Assembly (NCBI RefSeq): GCF_017996735.1
Contig: NZ_JAGOGJ010000012.1
Location: 19,983-83,982 of the forward strand
Direction of reading: 5' to 3'
DNA length: 64,000 nt
Source of the DNA: Niveispirillum sp.
GTDB lineage: Bacteria > Pseudomonadota > Alphaproteobacteria > Azospirillales > Azospirillaceae
A program made the position numbers and the translations under genes. Positions 36,710 to 45,943 of the stretch are shown one piece after another; position 1 is the stretch's first letter, and each line of letters starts with the position of its first letter. The notes below the pieces were generated by a model that was not told where the DNA came from, made no database searches, and saw only the letters and a program-made list of their open reading frames with translations.

Positions 36710-39049
36710 ATGAAGAGAAGTATCGTTTTACTGTCGACCATGACATCGCTAACGGCATTGGTGGGTTCCGTCTTTGCGCAGGCGCCAGGCGCTGACAATG
36801 CGGCGGAAACCTTGCAAGCCGGTGGCTATGAGGAACTCCAGGAGATCATTGTCACGGCGCAGAAGCGATCCGACCGGCTTCGCGACGTGCCGCTTTCGAT
36901 CACCGCCGCGACAGGCGAGCAGCTCAAGGCCGCGGGCATCACGTCAACCGGGGATCTCGAGAAGCTTGTTCCCGGCTTCACGGCAATCAATACAGCGTTC
37001 GGCAATCCTGTGTTCTTCATTCGCGGCATCGGATTCAACGATACCACGCTGGGCGTGTCTCCGGCGGTCTCCATCTATATGGATCAGCAGCCATTCTCGT
37101 TTTCACCGATGGCACGTGGCGCGGTACTGGATCTGGAGCGGCTGGAGGTGCTCAAGGGCCCGCAAGGCACCCTGTTCGGCCAGAACTCCACGGGCGGCGC
37201 GGTCAACTACATCGCCGCGAAGCCCAAGTCGAATTCCGACGCTGGCTTTGAATTCACCTATGGCCGGTTCGGCCAAGCCGATGCGGAAGGGTTCGTCAAT
37301 ACACCGGTCAGCGACACCTTGTCCGTCCGGGTGGCCGCCCGCAGCGAAAATCGAAACGAATGGCAGAAGAACTACATCACGGATGAAAGGTTGGGAAACA
37401 AGCGCTTCCTGAGCGGCCGCCTCTCGGCTCTCTGGACACCGATAGACACGGTCAGTGTCCTGCTGACAGCCAATGGGTGGCGTGACCGCTCCGATGCCCA
37501 GCAGCCCCAGTTCATTGCCTACACGCCGGCCCGTACCGGCGCCACGGCGAGGCCGGTGCCCTTCCCGATGTCGACCTTCCCGGCGGCACCGCGGGATGCG
37601 CGCGCCACTGCCTTTCCCAACGGCTTCGACTACCAGCTCGATAACTGGTTCTCTCAGTTTTCGGCAAACATGGATGCCGATCTGAGTGACGCCGTGCATG
37701 TGGCATCGCTGACCACCTACGGACGTTTCGGACAAAGTGTTCCGATCAACTATGGCGGCACCAGCTTCGCCAACGCCTTCTCCATCGACGACGGAGAAAT
37801 CTCCACCTTCGCCCAGGAGCTTCGGCTGAACGGTGACGTTGCCGGTACCTTGAACTGGATGGTTGGCGCAAACTACAAGTGGGATCATGTCATCGAGACC
37901 CAATATGCCAGCCCGCTGATCACCACAAGCGCGCTGGTGGGGCGCATCCCGTTTGACAGTTACGACACCTACAACAACCAGAAGATCACGTCGAAGAGCG
38001 TGTTTGGAAGCCTGGACTATGTGATCAATGACCAACTGACGGCGCAGGGTTCAGTCCGCTATAACAAGGAAGATCGCGACTATACCGGTTGCATCAGAGA
38101 CTCTGGCGACGGCACGCTTGCCGCGGGCATTTCAGCACTGGTCAGAAGGACGTTGGCGCCCGGATCCTGTGTGTCCGTTGCCAGCGACCTTACGGTGCCA
38201 CCGATTGTCGAAAACTCACTTGTTGAGGACAATGTCTCCTACCGGCTGGGCCTGAACTGGAAGCCGGAGACCGATGCCCTGATCTATGCCAACGTGACCA
38301 AGGGCTATAAATCAGGCAGCTTCCCGTCATTGCCGGGCATTTTCGTGGCGTCGCAGGATCCGATCGGGCAGGAGTCGGTCCTGGCGTTCGAAGCCGGCGC
38401 AAAAGTCAAGGTGGCGCGCAAGCTCGACATAACGGGCGCTGCCTTCTATTACGATTATCGTGACAAGCAGTTGCTGGGCGCCAAAGCCGACCCCACCTTC
38501 GTCATCCTGCCGGCGCTGGTGTCCATTCCCAAAAGCAATGTCAAGGGTGCAGAGCTGTCCCTGACCGCTGGCCCCTTCTCGGGCCTGACCTTCACGTTGA
38601 GCGGCACGCACGTGATGACACGTGTCGACCGCAATCCTGTGAATCCGGCCGGACCCTACGGCGAGCCCGGCGATTTCGTCGGACAGGCCTTTCCGTTCAC
38701 ACCGAAATGGCAGGGCTCGGCCAATGCCGATTATCGTTTCCCTGTCAGTTCAACCTTTACCGGCTTCGCCGGCCTCAGCGCCACGGGCCGCACAAAGACA
38801 ACGGCATCGCTGCTGAGCCATGCCCCCGCGGCGGCGGTCAATGAAGCGCTGATGACCGTTCCAGGCTATGTTCTGGTGGATCTGCGTGCCGGCATCGAAA
38901 CGGATGATGAGCGCTGGCGGTTCGAAATCTGGGGCCGCAACGTCTTCGACAAATATTATGTAACAGGTACCAAGAAGGTTGGGGATTTCACGTCGAGCTT
39001 CACGGGGGCGCCCGCTACCTACGGCATCACCCTTCGATACTCGATGTAA
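36710..39049 (+). CDS. TonB-dependent outer-membrane receptor
   Basis: Active-transport barrel of about 779 aa. The signal peptide ends near residue 23 (SVFA, then QAPG). A TonB box (EIIVTAQKR) follows, then the plug (DVPLSITAATGEQLKAAGI, LEKLVPGF, RGIGFND, LKGPQGTLFGQNSTGGAVNY) and the barrel ending in ITLRYSM. ATG at 36710 is chosen over one five codons upstream because GGGGAGA lies 8 bp before it and the signal peptide starts there. The plug resembles catabolic receptors common in sphingomonads rather than siderophore receptors. Neighbouring degradative genes suggest it imports the pathway substrate. Confidence 0.9.
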   Translation: MKRSIVLLSTMTSLTALVGSVFAQAPGADNAAETLQAGGYEELQEIIVTAQKRSDRLRDVPLSITAATGEQLKAAGITSTGDLEKLVPGFTAINTAFGNPVFFIRGIGFNDTTLGVSPAVSIYMDQQPFSFSPMARGAVLDLERLEVLKGPQGTLFGQNSTGGAVNYIAAKPKSNSDAGFEFTYGRFGQADAEGFVNTPVSDTLSVRVAARSENRNEWQKNYITDERLGNKRFLSGRLSALWTPIDTVSVLLTANGWRDRSDAQQPQFIAYTPARTGATARPVPFPMSTFPAAPRDARATAFPNGFDYQLDNWFSQFSANMDADLSDAVHVASLTTYGRFGQSVPINYGGTSFANAFSIDDGEISTFAQELRLNGDVAGTLNWMVGANYKWDHVIETQYASPLITTSALVGRIPFDSYDTYNNQKITSKSVFGSLDYVINDQLTAQGSVRYNKEDRDYTGCIRDSGDGTLAAGISALVRRTLAPGSCVSVASDLTVPPIVENSLVEDNVSYRLGLNWKPETDALIYANVTKGYKSGSFPSLPGIFVASQDPIGQESVLAFEAGAKVKVARKLDITGAAFYYDYRDKQLLGAKADPTFVILPALVSIPKSNVKGAELSLTAGPFSGLTFTLSGTHVMTRVDRNPVNPAGPYGEPGDFVGQAFPFTPKWQGSANADYRFPVSSTFTGFAGLSATGRTKTTASLLSHAPAAAVNEALMTVPGYVLVDLRAGIETDDERWRFEIWGRNVFDKYYVTGTKKVGDFTSSFTGAPATYGITLRYSM

Positions 39050-39289
39050 CCGATACCCAGTTCGCCAGGATGGACCGGGCCGGGCCGCCGGCACCGCACG
39101 ACAGCAAGGTCGGCCGGCCCTGTTCATTGGTGTTCGAACGGGCATCCGCAGATGCCCCGTGCTTTCAGGCGAAGTTTGGAGAAGGCGTCGAAGACACCCC
39201 TTCGGCCGTCTGTCGAGAGGGGCGGATTTTGCGAAAGAGGCCTGCTGCCTCTCAGGGTACTGCACCAGCATTACGATCAGGAGACTTTC

Positions 39290-40228
39290 ATGAGAATTGC
39301 TGTCGTCGGAGCAACCGGCAGAATTGGCGCCAAGCTCACGCGGACCTTGCTGAGCGCCGGGCACCAGGTGAAGGCCCTGTCAAGGGGTGGTGCGGCACTT
39401 GACGCACTGGTCAAGAGCGGCGCCGAGCCTGTTCTGGGAAGCTTCGATACCGGGACCGGAGCCCTCAACACAATCTTTCAAGACGTCGAGGCGGCGTTCC
39501 TGATGGTCAAGACCGACTGGAGCAACCCGCACGGACACTATCCCGCGGTCGCGCGCCGCTTTGTCGAAGCGCTGAGCACGTCGTCAGTCAAGCTTGCTGT
39601 CAGCCTGACGGCCATAGGATCGGAGGTCAAGGGCGAAACCGGCCATTTCGAAGGGTTCTACCACCTGGACGAAGCGCTGAACCAGCTTGAAAATATCGAC
39701 CTCGTACACCTGCGGGCCGGTTGGTTCATGGAGAATCTGCTGGCGTGGACCGGTGCCGTGGCGCGCCACGGCGCAATCGGCTGGTCACTCAATCCCGATC
39801 TGAAAACGCCGTGGGTCGCGATTCAGGACATCGCTCAACTGGCGGCGAATGAGCTGAACAATCCCACCGGTGAGCATCGCGTCATCCGCGAAGTGGGATC
39901 GAGTGATCTCACCATGCCCGAGATTGCAGCAATCATGAGCCGGGAGATCGACCGGCCGGTGGAGTATCGCTTCATCGACCGAAACCGGGAATGTATCCAG
40001 GCAGAATACCTCAAGAGGTTCGGCGCTCTGGAAAACTGGCTGGACGACAACAATACCCTTGCCGCGCTGAACGACCGTGTCGTGCGGTTTCACGGGGCAC
40101 GGGCACCGCTGCCCACCACGATGGACGCGTTCATTCGCGACACCTGGAAGCCCGCTTATCTGAAGTCGCTTGCAAACAAGGATGAGCCCGAAACATTCTA
40201 CACGTGGAGTTCGGCGTCCGGGCGTTGA
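39290..40228 (+). CDS. NmrA-like NAD(P)-binding atypical SDR
   Basis: About 312 aa with a Rossmann motif at the extreme N-terminus (VVGATGRIGAKL), typical of NmrA/HSCARG-type proteins that bind NAD(P) as redox sensors or act as reductases. Other family-like parts are HFEGFYHLDEALNQLEN, LRAGWFMENLL and TPWVAIQDIAQLAA. The start at 39290 is fixed by AGGAG 7 bp upstream and by the Rossmann strand; the frame is open farther upstream but with no start of quality. It follows the receptor gene after 240 bp on the same strand. Specific function unknown. Confidence 0.8.
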   Translation: MRIAVVGATGRIGAKLTRTLLSAGHQVKALSRGGAALDALVKSGAEPVLGSFDTGTGALNTIFQDVEAAFLMVKTDWSNPHGHYPAVARRFVEALSTSSVKLAVSLTAIGSEVKGETGHFEGFYHLDEALNQLENIDLVHLRAGWFMENLLAWTGAVARHGAIGWSLNPDLKTPWVAIQDIAQLAANELNNPTGEHRVIREVGSSDLTMPEIAAIMSREIDRPVEYRFIDRNRECIQAEYLKRFGALENWLDDNNTLAALNDRVVRFHGARAPLPTTMDAFIRDTWKPAYLKSLANKDEPETFYTWSSASGR

Positions 40229-40534
40229 CGATGTCCTTCCGCCATGGGGGAAGGCGGCGATCAACGCACCATGTGCAGGGGCGGCCGCTTACATGCGCAG
40301 AATTGCCGCCCCCCGCTTGCATGACCATTCCCACCAGCGATCTGCCGGATTTCAGGGCCCGGACGCCTGCGCCGGGGAGGCGGGGCCACGGCGACTGACG
40401 GCAAAGCCATATCATTATGACTCTGCCGTCATTTTTATGAATTTCTTGGTCGATTGAACGGCGATATAGTCCGTTCTGGACACGCTTTCAGTCTTTTCCA
40501 GGACGGGCAAAGCGGCATAGGGAGTGAAAGAGCA
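40229..40534. other. Gap between NmrA-like and SDR genes, with weak terminator
   Basis: No gene seen. A hairpin at 40397-40430 (GACGGCA and TGCCGTC, 20-nt loop) is followed by ATTTTTAT and could be a leaky terminator. The following AT-rich stretch (40430-40480) may hold a promoter for the SDR and downstream genes. Confidence 0.35.
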
Positions 40535-41317
40535 ATGGACTTGAAATTGCAGGGAAAAGTTGCCTTAGTTAACGGCGCAAGTCAGGGGATCGGCTTTGCG
40601 ATTGCGCATTCCCTCGCGTCTGAAGGCGCTGACCTGCTCATCAGCGCACGAAAGGAAGAGGCGCTGAAACGGGCGGCGGAGCAATTGGCGACGGTGACCG
40701 GACGGGAAGTACGAACCGTCGTGGGCGACATCCGAATGCAGGATGGCTGCAACAATATCCTCGCGGCCGTGCAGGCGATTGGCGGCGTGGATATCCTGAT
40801 CAACAACGATGGCGCCCCCCCGCTGGGCCCCGCGCTGGACTTCGATGATCTGCGCTGGAGCCGGGCATTCGAGCAGAACCTGCTGAGTGTCGTCCGGATG
40901 TGCAGGGGGGTCGTTCCGATGATGGAAGCACGCGGTGGGGGGAGCATTGTCAACATCACGGCCGGCACCGCCATCCAACCTTTGCCGAATTTCGGGCTGT
41001 CCGTTTCCACATGGGCGGGCGTGATCGGCCTTGCAAAGACCCTGTCCATCGAACTTGCACCAAAGAATATCCGGATCAATACCCTTTGCCCCGGCCTGTT
41101 TGACACACCGCGCCTGGATCGCTCGGACAGCGGCGCACCGCCGGATCAGGCGTCAAACTTCAACCTCCAGGAGGTTCTGAAGACCATCCCGCTGGGTCGC
41201 AAGGGACAGCCGGCGGAGATTGCTTCGGTCGCAACATTCCTGGCCTCGCCGATGGCGTCCTATGTCACAGGAACGACACTTTCCGTCGATGGCGGCGGAA
41301 ATCGCGGCCTGTTCTAG
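40535..41317 (+). CDS. SDR-fold protein lacking the catalytic triad
   Basis: Short-chain dehydrogenase/reductase fold of 260 aa. The cofactor motif is near-normal (NGASQGIG at about residues 12-19) and NNDG replaces NNAG. The usual Ser-Tyr-Lys active site is absent: aligning TWAGVIGLAKTLSIELAP and the NTLCPGLFDTPR end with the family places Ala, Ser and Trp at those positions. A branch of BKR-like SDRs known for an imperfect tetrad shows the same LxxSxxAGxIGL pattern, so this is probably a subfamily trait rather than a sequencing error. Start set by GGGAG upstream. Whether it is an enzyme, lyase or binding protein is unknown. Confidence 0.82.
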   Translation: MDLKLQGKVALVNGASQGIGFAIAHSLASEGADLLISARKEEALKRAAEQLATVTGREVRTVVGDIRMQDGCNNILAAVQAIGGVDILINNDGAPPLGPALDFDDLRWSRAFEQNLLSVVRMCRGVVPMMEARGGGSIVNITAGTAIQPLPNFGLSVSTWAGVIGLAKTLSIELAPKNIRINTLCPGLFDTPRLDRSDSGAPPDQASNFNLQEVLKTIPLGRKGQPAEIASVATFLASPMASYVTGTTLSVDGGGNRGLF

Positions 41318-41375
41318 GACCATGTCCGTGAAGTGACGTGCAGCCTGATCAGAATTTACGTCTTGGAGATCAAAA

Positions 41376-43172
41376 ATGACCAAATACTGGCCCGCAGAGT
41401 TGGCCGTAAAGGCCTTACAGGAAGAGGGCGTTGAGGTCATGTTCGGTATCCTGGGTGGCCACATCCAAGCGATCATCGACTATTCCTACAGGGCCGGCAT
41501 CAAGATCATCATGACTCGTCATGAACAGGCTGCCGTTCACGCCGCCGACGGCTACGCGAGGATCATGAGAAAGCCCGGAGTGTGCTTTGCGACAGGCGGC
41601 CCCGGCATGCTCAACATGATCACCGGCATCCACATGGCGTATGTATCGCGGACGCCGATGGTTTTTCTGTTCGGAGGGCACAAGGAAAAGGAAAGCCATC
41701 GGGGTGCGGTTCAGGAGGCGTATGCTGCGGACATCTGCAAGAGCATCACCAAATGGACCGTACGGGTCACCGAACCCGAGATGGCGTCGTATTTTATCCG
41801 CAAGGCCTTCAAAGATGCGATGACGCCGCCCTATGGGCCGGTGGGCATTGAGTTTCCGGTGGATACGTTCAATTTTGAACCGATCGAGGCCTCCAGCCAG
41901 ATTGCCTATCTTCCCGGACAGTGGCGTGAGACCGCCCCCGCCAGGCAGGCAACCGACCCGGCCTATGCGCAACGCGCTGTCGAACTTCTGAGCAAGGCCA
42001 AGCGCCCCTTCATCATCGCCGGCGAAGGTGTGCATTGGTCGAACGCTGCCTCCCAGCTCCAGGCCCTGGCAGAGAAACTGCAAATTCCGTTCAATATCCG
42101 CCGTCTTGGGCGCGGCGCCATTCCTGAGGATCACCCCCTGTCGATCAGCGGCGGTGCAAGAAAGCGGGTGATCGAAGAAGCAGACGTCGTATTGTTGCTC
42201 GGCCTGAATGTGGGATATCTTGAAAGCTTCGGTGAATGGAAAACCAATGCTCAGTTTATTCAGCTACAAAGCTGTGCTGACGATGTCCTGCCCACCTTGC
42301 CGACCACGCTGGAAATTGTCGCCGACCCAGGCATGGTGCTGGAGCAGATGCTGGCCGTGAGCAATGTTGTCGATGCTGACAACACGGGTAAGGATATCTG
42401 GACCGGCCAGGTACGCGACATCCAGGGAAAATTCCTACAGCGTATGACCGAGGAAGCGGTGAAGGTGTCGCAGGATGCACCGATCCATCCGCGTTGGTTG
42501 TCCAAAGTAGTTTCGGATATCATCACGCCCGATATGACCCTGGTTTTCGACTCCTTTACGGCGTCGACATTTCTTGGCGAGCATCTGCTCGCAAAGCAGG
42601 GCGCCCAGGTGCTTGATGCCGGCCTGTCCGCGGCCTTCGGACATGGCATCGGAATGGCAATCGGCGCCAAGCTGGCACGGCCGAACGACCGTGTCCTGGT
42701 GATGATGGGCGATGCCGGCGTCGGCCTGGGGGGCGGCGATATCGAAACCGCCGTCCGCTATGACATTCCCGTCGTCTATCTGGTCTATAATGACAGCGCG
42801 CTTGCCGCCGGACTGGAGCAATACGCTTATGGCGAGAATTTCCGCGTGCTCGGATCCGAGGCCTACAAAGGCTTCAGACTGACGCAGGACGTTCGGTACG
42901 ACCAGATGTTCGCGCCCCTGGGGTGCCATGTGGAACATGTGGAATCCCCGGCGGACATCGCCCCGGCGCTGGAGCGGGCATTTGCATCCGGCAAGACCGC
43001 GGTCATCAATCTGATCGCCACACGCCATTCCCAGCACCCGTTGTACGAAAGCGCCACCGCGCGGGAAATGTTCTGGCATTTGCCGGCGGACGAGGTGGAG
43101 GAACCGGTCCGCAAACGGCACCACGAATATCTCTATCCCAAATTCCACAACGGGAAAAAAATCGGGGAGTAA
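41376..43172 (+). CDS. ThDP-dependent lyase/decarboxylase (oxalyl-CoA decarboxylase / 2-hydroxyacyl-CoA lyase-like)
   Basis: Thiamine-diphosphate enzyme of 598 aa with the three standard domains. The catalytic glutamate is Glu50 in RHEQAA. The ThDP/Mg motif begins MMGDAGVGLGGG and continues into DIETAVRYDIPVVYLVYND. The ET-x-x-RY-x-x-PV pattern is that of oxalyl-CoA decarboxylases and 2-hydroxyacyl-CoA lyases rather than acetolactate synthases. Ribosome site GGAGATC. The next gene, an acyl-CoA ligase, begins 5 bp after the stop, so a CoA-thioester substrate is a reasonable inference. Acetolactate synthase or benzaldehyde lyase-type chemistry remains possible. Confidence 0.82.
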   Translation: MTKYWPAELAVKALQEEGVEVMFGILGGHIQAIIDYSYRAGIKIIMTRHEQAAVHAADGYARIMRKPGVCFATGGPGMLNMITGIHMAYVSRTPMVFLFGGHKEKESHRGAVQEAYAADICKSITKWTVRVTEPEMASYFIRKAFKDAMTPPYGPVGIEFPVDTFNFEPIEASSQIAYLPGQWRETAPARQATDPAYAQRAVELLSKAKRPFIIAGEGVHWSNAASQLQALAEKLQIPFNIRRLGRGAIPEDHPLSISGGARKRVIEEADVVLLLGLNVGYLESFGEWKTNAQFIQLQSCADDVLPTLPTTLEIVADPGMVLEQMLAVSNVVDADNTGKDIWTGQVRDIQGKFLQRMTEEAVKVSQDAPIHPRWLSKVVSDIITPDMTLVFDSFTASTFLGEHLLAKQGAQVLDAGLSAAFGHGIGMAIGAKLARPNDRVLVMMGDAGVGLGGGDIETAVRYDIPVVYLVYNDSALAAGLEQYAYGENFRVLGSEAYKGFRLTQDVRYDQMFAPLGCHVEHVESPADIAPALERAFASGKTAVINLIATRHSQHPLYESATAREMFWHLPADEVEEPVRKRHHEYLYPKFHNGKKIGE

Positions 43173-43177
43173 AGTGC

Positions 43178-44743
43178 ATGCGAATGGTGGATTTTTTCGA
43201 CCGTGGCGCGTCGATTGACAAGACACGCATATGCACCCTGGACCATGACACGGGCCATACGCGAACCTTTGCCGAGGTTCAGCGCGCTTCGCATCAGATC
43301 GCGAACGGGCTGCTGTCGGTCGGGGCGGTTCCCGGGCAGACCAAGGTTGCCATCTGGAGCCCCAATTGCGGGCGCGCGCTGGAGTGCGTTCTTGGCGTCG
43401 TGCGGGCCGGTGCGATCTGGGTGGCCGTCAACGCGCGCAATGCCCTCCAGGACATCGCCTATCATCTCGACACTACCGATGTTGAAATCCTTCTCTATCA
43501 CGCCGACTTCGCCGGCCAACTGGATACGCTGAAGCGCGGCTGCGGAAAGCTGCGTCTTTGCGTGCCCATCGAGGTTGGCAGCACCGAAGCGGTTTCGGTC
43601 GACACCTGGACATCGCAGGCCTTTCATCCCGCGCCCGAGATCGCCGAAGACCCCACGGCACCGGTGGCGATCTTTGGCTCCGGCGGGACGACCGGCCGGC
43701 CGAAAGGCGTCGTATTCTCGAACCGGACTTGGGAATGCATGACGCTCAGCGTCAATATGTCGATGCCTCCCAAGGGCGACCATCCGGTCCATCTGGTCAT
43801 TTCACCGATGACACACGCCGCCGGGGGGCTGGGGATTTCCCTGCTCGCGGTTGGCGCAACACAGGTGTTCATGAGGGGCTTCCATGCCGACGAGGTTCTG
43901 GCGGCCATCGACAAGTACAAGGTCACCCATCTTTTCCTGCCACCAACGGCGGTCTATGGTCTGCTGGCCGATCCGACCGTGAGGCAGCATAACTACGCGT
44001 CCTTGGAGTATTTCTTTTATGCTGCGGCGCCGATGTCGGTGGAGAAGGTGCGCGAGGCCCTGGACATCTTCGGGCCGGTGATGGTTCAGGGCTACGGGCA
44101 GATGGAAGCCGGACCGCTTATCGGGGCCTGCTTCTCCGCCCGGGACCACTGGCATGCGTTGCACCACAATCCCAAAAGGCTTGCCAGTTGCGGACGCCCC
44201 AACATCCTGACAAAACTTCGGATTGTCGATGATGCGGGCAATGCCGTTCCAACCGGCGAGCGAGGAGAGATCATCATCGGCGGCGATTTCCGCATGCTGG
44301 AATATTACAAGAACGATGCAGCGACGAATGACACGGTTCGCGACGGCTGGGTCTACACCGGCGATATCGGGCAGATGGATGAGGATGGCTTTCTCTATAT
44401 CGTTGATCGCAAGAGAGAGATGATCATCACCGGGGGCTTCAACGTGTATCCAGGCGAGGTCGAACAGGTCATTTCGGCACACAAGTCGGTTCAGGATTGT
44501 GCAGTGGTTGGTGTGCCTGACGAGAAGTGGGGCGAGGCGGTTAAGGCCGTCATCCAACTCAAGCCGGGCGCACAGGCGGACGGGGCCGAAATCATTGCAT
44601 TTTGTAAAATGCGCGTTGGCAGCGTGATGGCGCCGAAATCCGTGGAGTTCTGGGACGAACTTCCAAAAAGCCCCGTGGGCAAGGTTCTGAGGCGCGTTGT
44701 CCGCGAGAAATTCTGGAATGGACGTGAACGCACCATCGTCTAA
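43178..44743 (+). CDS. AMP-dependent acyl-CoA synthetase/ligase (first copy)
   Basis: ANL-superfamily enzyme that activates a carboxylic acid to its CoA thioester through an acyl-AMP. About 521 aa with the P-loop GSGGTTGRPKG, motif GYGQMEAG, YTGDIG, the hinge region RKREMIITGGFNVYPGEVE and the C-terminal catalytic lysine in SPVGKVLRR. ATG at 43178 is set by GGGGAG overlapping the stop of the preceding lyase gene; the two are tightly coupled. Acid specificity unknown. Its TAA stop is the first triplet of an inserted palindromic element. Confidence 0.88.
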   Translation: MRMVDFFDRGASIDKTRICTLDHDTGHTRTFAEVQRASHQIANGLLSVGAVPGQTKVAIWSPNCGRALECVLGVVRAGAIWVAVNARNALQDIAYHLDTTDVEILLYHADFAGQLDTLKRGCGKLRLCVPIEVGSTEAVSVDTWTSQAFHPAPEIAEDPTAPVAIFGSGGTTGRPKGVVFSNRTWECMTLSVNMSMPPKGDHPVHLVISPMTHAAGGLGISLLAVGATQVFMRGFHADEVLAAIDKYKVTHLFLPPTAVYGLLADPTVRQHNYASLEYFFYAAAPMSVEKVREALDIFGPVMVQGYGQMEAGPLIGACFSARDHWHALHHNPKRLASCGRPNILTKLRIVDDAGNAVPTGERGEIIIGGDFRMLEYYKNDAATNDTVRDGWVYTGDIGQMDEDGFLYIVDRKREMIITGGFNVYPGEVEQVISAHKSVQDCAVVGVPDEKWGEAVKAVIQLKPGAQADGAEIIAFCKMRVGSVMAPKSVEFWDELPKSPVGKVLRRVVREKFWNGRERTIV

Positions 44744-44890
44744 TACCAGCGGCACGAAATCATGACCGATGGTCAAGCTTTCGTGCGCCTCAATCGCCGG
44801 CGGGCGCATCCGCGCCCTTGGCTACGCGGCATAGGTCGCGCGGCGTCAGTCGCCGCCGTACCATCGGTCAAGAATTTTGACCGATGGTAT
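44741..44890. repeat. Palindromic mobile element, copy 2
   Basis: Begins TAATACCAGCGGCACGAAA at the ligase stop and ends in a perfect hairpin (TACCATCGGTCAA, GAATT, TTGACCGATGGTA) followed by TAATACC. It matches the reverse complement of 9863-10015 almost base for base. No coding capacity. It splits the catabolic operon between the first ligase and the amidohydrolase. Confidence 0.8.
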
Positions 44891-44955
44891 AATACCTGCG
44901 GCTGAAAATCTTGACCAATGGCCAAGATTTTCAGCCCCTCAAGCGCCGGTACCAG
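44888..44955. repeat. Partial third copy of the palindromic element
   Basis: TAATACCTGCGGCTGAAAATC with a hairpin GGCTGAAAATCTTG, loop, CAAGATTTTCAGCC, then CCTCAAGCGCCGG. It matches the left part of copy 2 in layout, but the stem bases differ on both sides and still pair. Confidence 0.65.
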
Positions 44956-45026
44956 AGACGTTACGGCGAAACTCGTCACCGGCAACGGCATTCACGAGTG
45001 CATCGCCCCAGCCATAGGAAATACAG

Positions 45027-45905
45027 ATGCCCGCCAGAAAAATCGACATGCACTCTCATTGGGGCACAAAGCGCGGCTATCCCATGCAGGATACAGAAGG
45101 GGTCGCACTTCAGAAGTCCACCTGGAATACCACGACCAGATATGTGACCGAAGATGAGATGTGCGATTATTTTCGCGCGCAGAACGTGACAGCAATACTG
45201 GATCTGACCTTTCCAGTGTTTCTGCCCGTGGAGGAGATGCAGCCTCACCACGACTACGCTTTCGAGGTGCAGAAGGCCCATCCCGATGTGATCCTGGGAC
45301 ACTGGATGCACTTTGATCCGCGCAGCAAGGAGGCGGGGCTTCGGGAGTTGCGACGCTGTGCCGACATCGCCCCGGGATTTCTGGGGATGTGTGTGGCGGG
45401 CGCCCACAACATACCCGCCAGCGACCCGATCTTTGACCCCTACTACAAGTTATGCATTGAAGCCAATCTGCCCGTCCTGATCCTTTTGGGGACGACCGCC
45501 TATGGTTCGGGGGCGCGCGGTGGCGGCGGTGTTCTTCTGGACAGTGCTCATCCACGCCATCTGGACTATGTAGCGGCGAAATATCCGGACCTTACCATCA
45601 TCGCCGGTCGCCCGGCCTGGCCATGGCAGCAGGAGGCGATCGCCGTGCTGCTTCACAAGCGCAACGTCTGGTACGAGCTCCATGGATGGTCTCCCAAGTA
45701 CCACCCGCCGGAGCTCAAATATGAAATCACACGGCGCCTGAAAGACCGGGTGATGTTCGGCGCTGATTATCCGCTGATTTCGTATGAACGGCTTGAGGAA
45801 GATTGGCGAGCGGAGGGGTATCACCAGGATGTGCTCGACAAGGTGTTCCACAGGAATGCCGAGGCCTTTTTCCACTCCATCGGACGCACGCTGCCCGGGA
45901 CCTGA
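45027..45905 (+). CDS. Amidohydrolase-2-like protein with altered metal site
   Basis: TIM-barrel metal-dependent hydrolase or decarboxylase family member, 292 aa. The first HxH pair is present (DMHSHWG, residues 7-13) and so is the late aspartate (MFGADYPL). The two middle histidines expected after LPVLI and after PDLTII are replaced (LLGTT and GRPAWPW). The RPAWPW and ELHGWSPKY segments appear to mark a distinct subgroup. The start is set by AGGAAA. It sits between the two acyl-CoA ligase genes, 38 bp before the second. It could be a decarboxylase, hydrolase or ring-cleavage-product hydrolase; not decidable here. Confidence 0.8.
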   Translation: MPARKIDMHSHWGTKRGYPMQDTEGVALQKSTWNTTTRYVTEDEMCDYFRAQNVTAILDLTFPVFLPVEEMQPHHDYAFEVQKAHPDVILGHWMHFDPRSKEAGLRELRRCADIAPGFLGMCVAGAHNIPASDPIFDPYYKLCIEANLPVLILLGTTAYGSGARGGGGVLLDSAHPRHLDYVAAKYPDLTIIAGRPAWPWQQEAIAVLLHKRNVWYELHGWSPKYHPPELKYEITRRLKDRVMFGADYPLISYERLEEDWRAEGYHQDVLDKVFHRNAEAFFHSIGRTLPGT

Positions 45906-45943
45906 GAGGAACCGGCCAATGGAAATGATCAAGGGAGAGAAGA

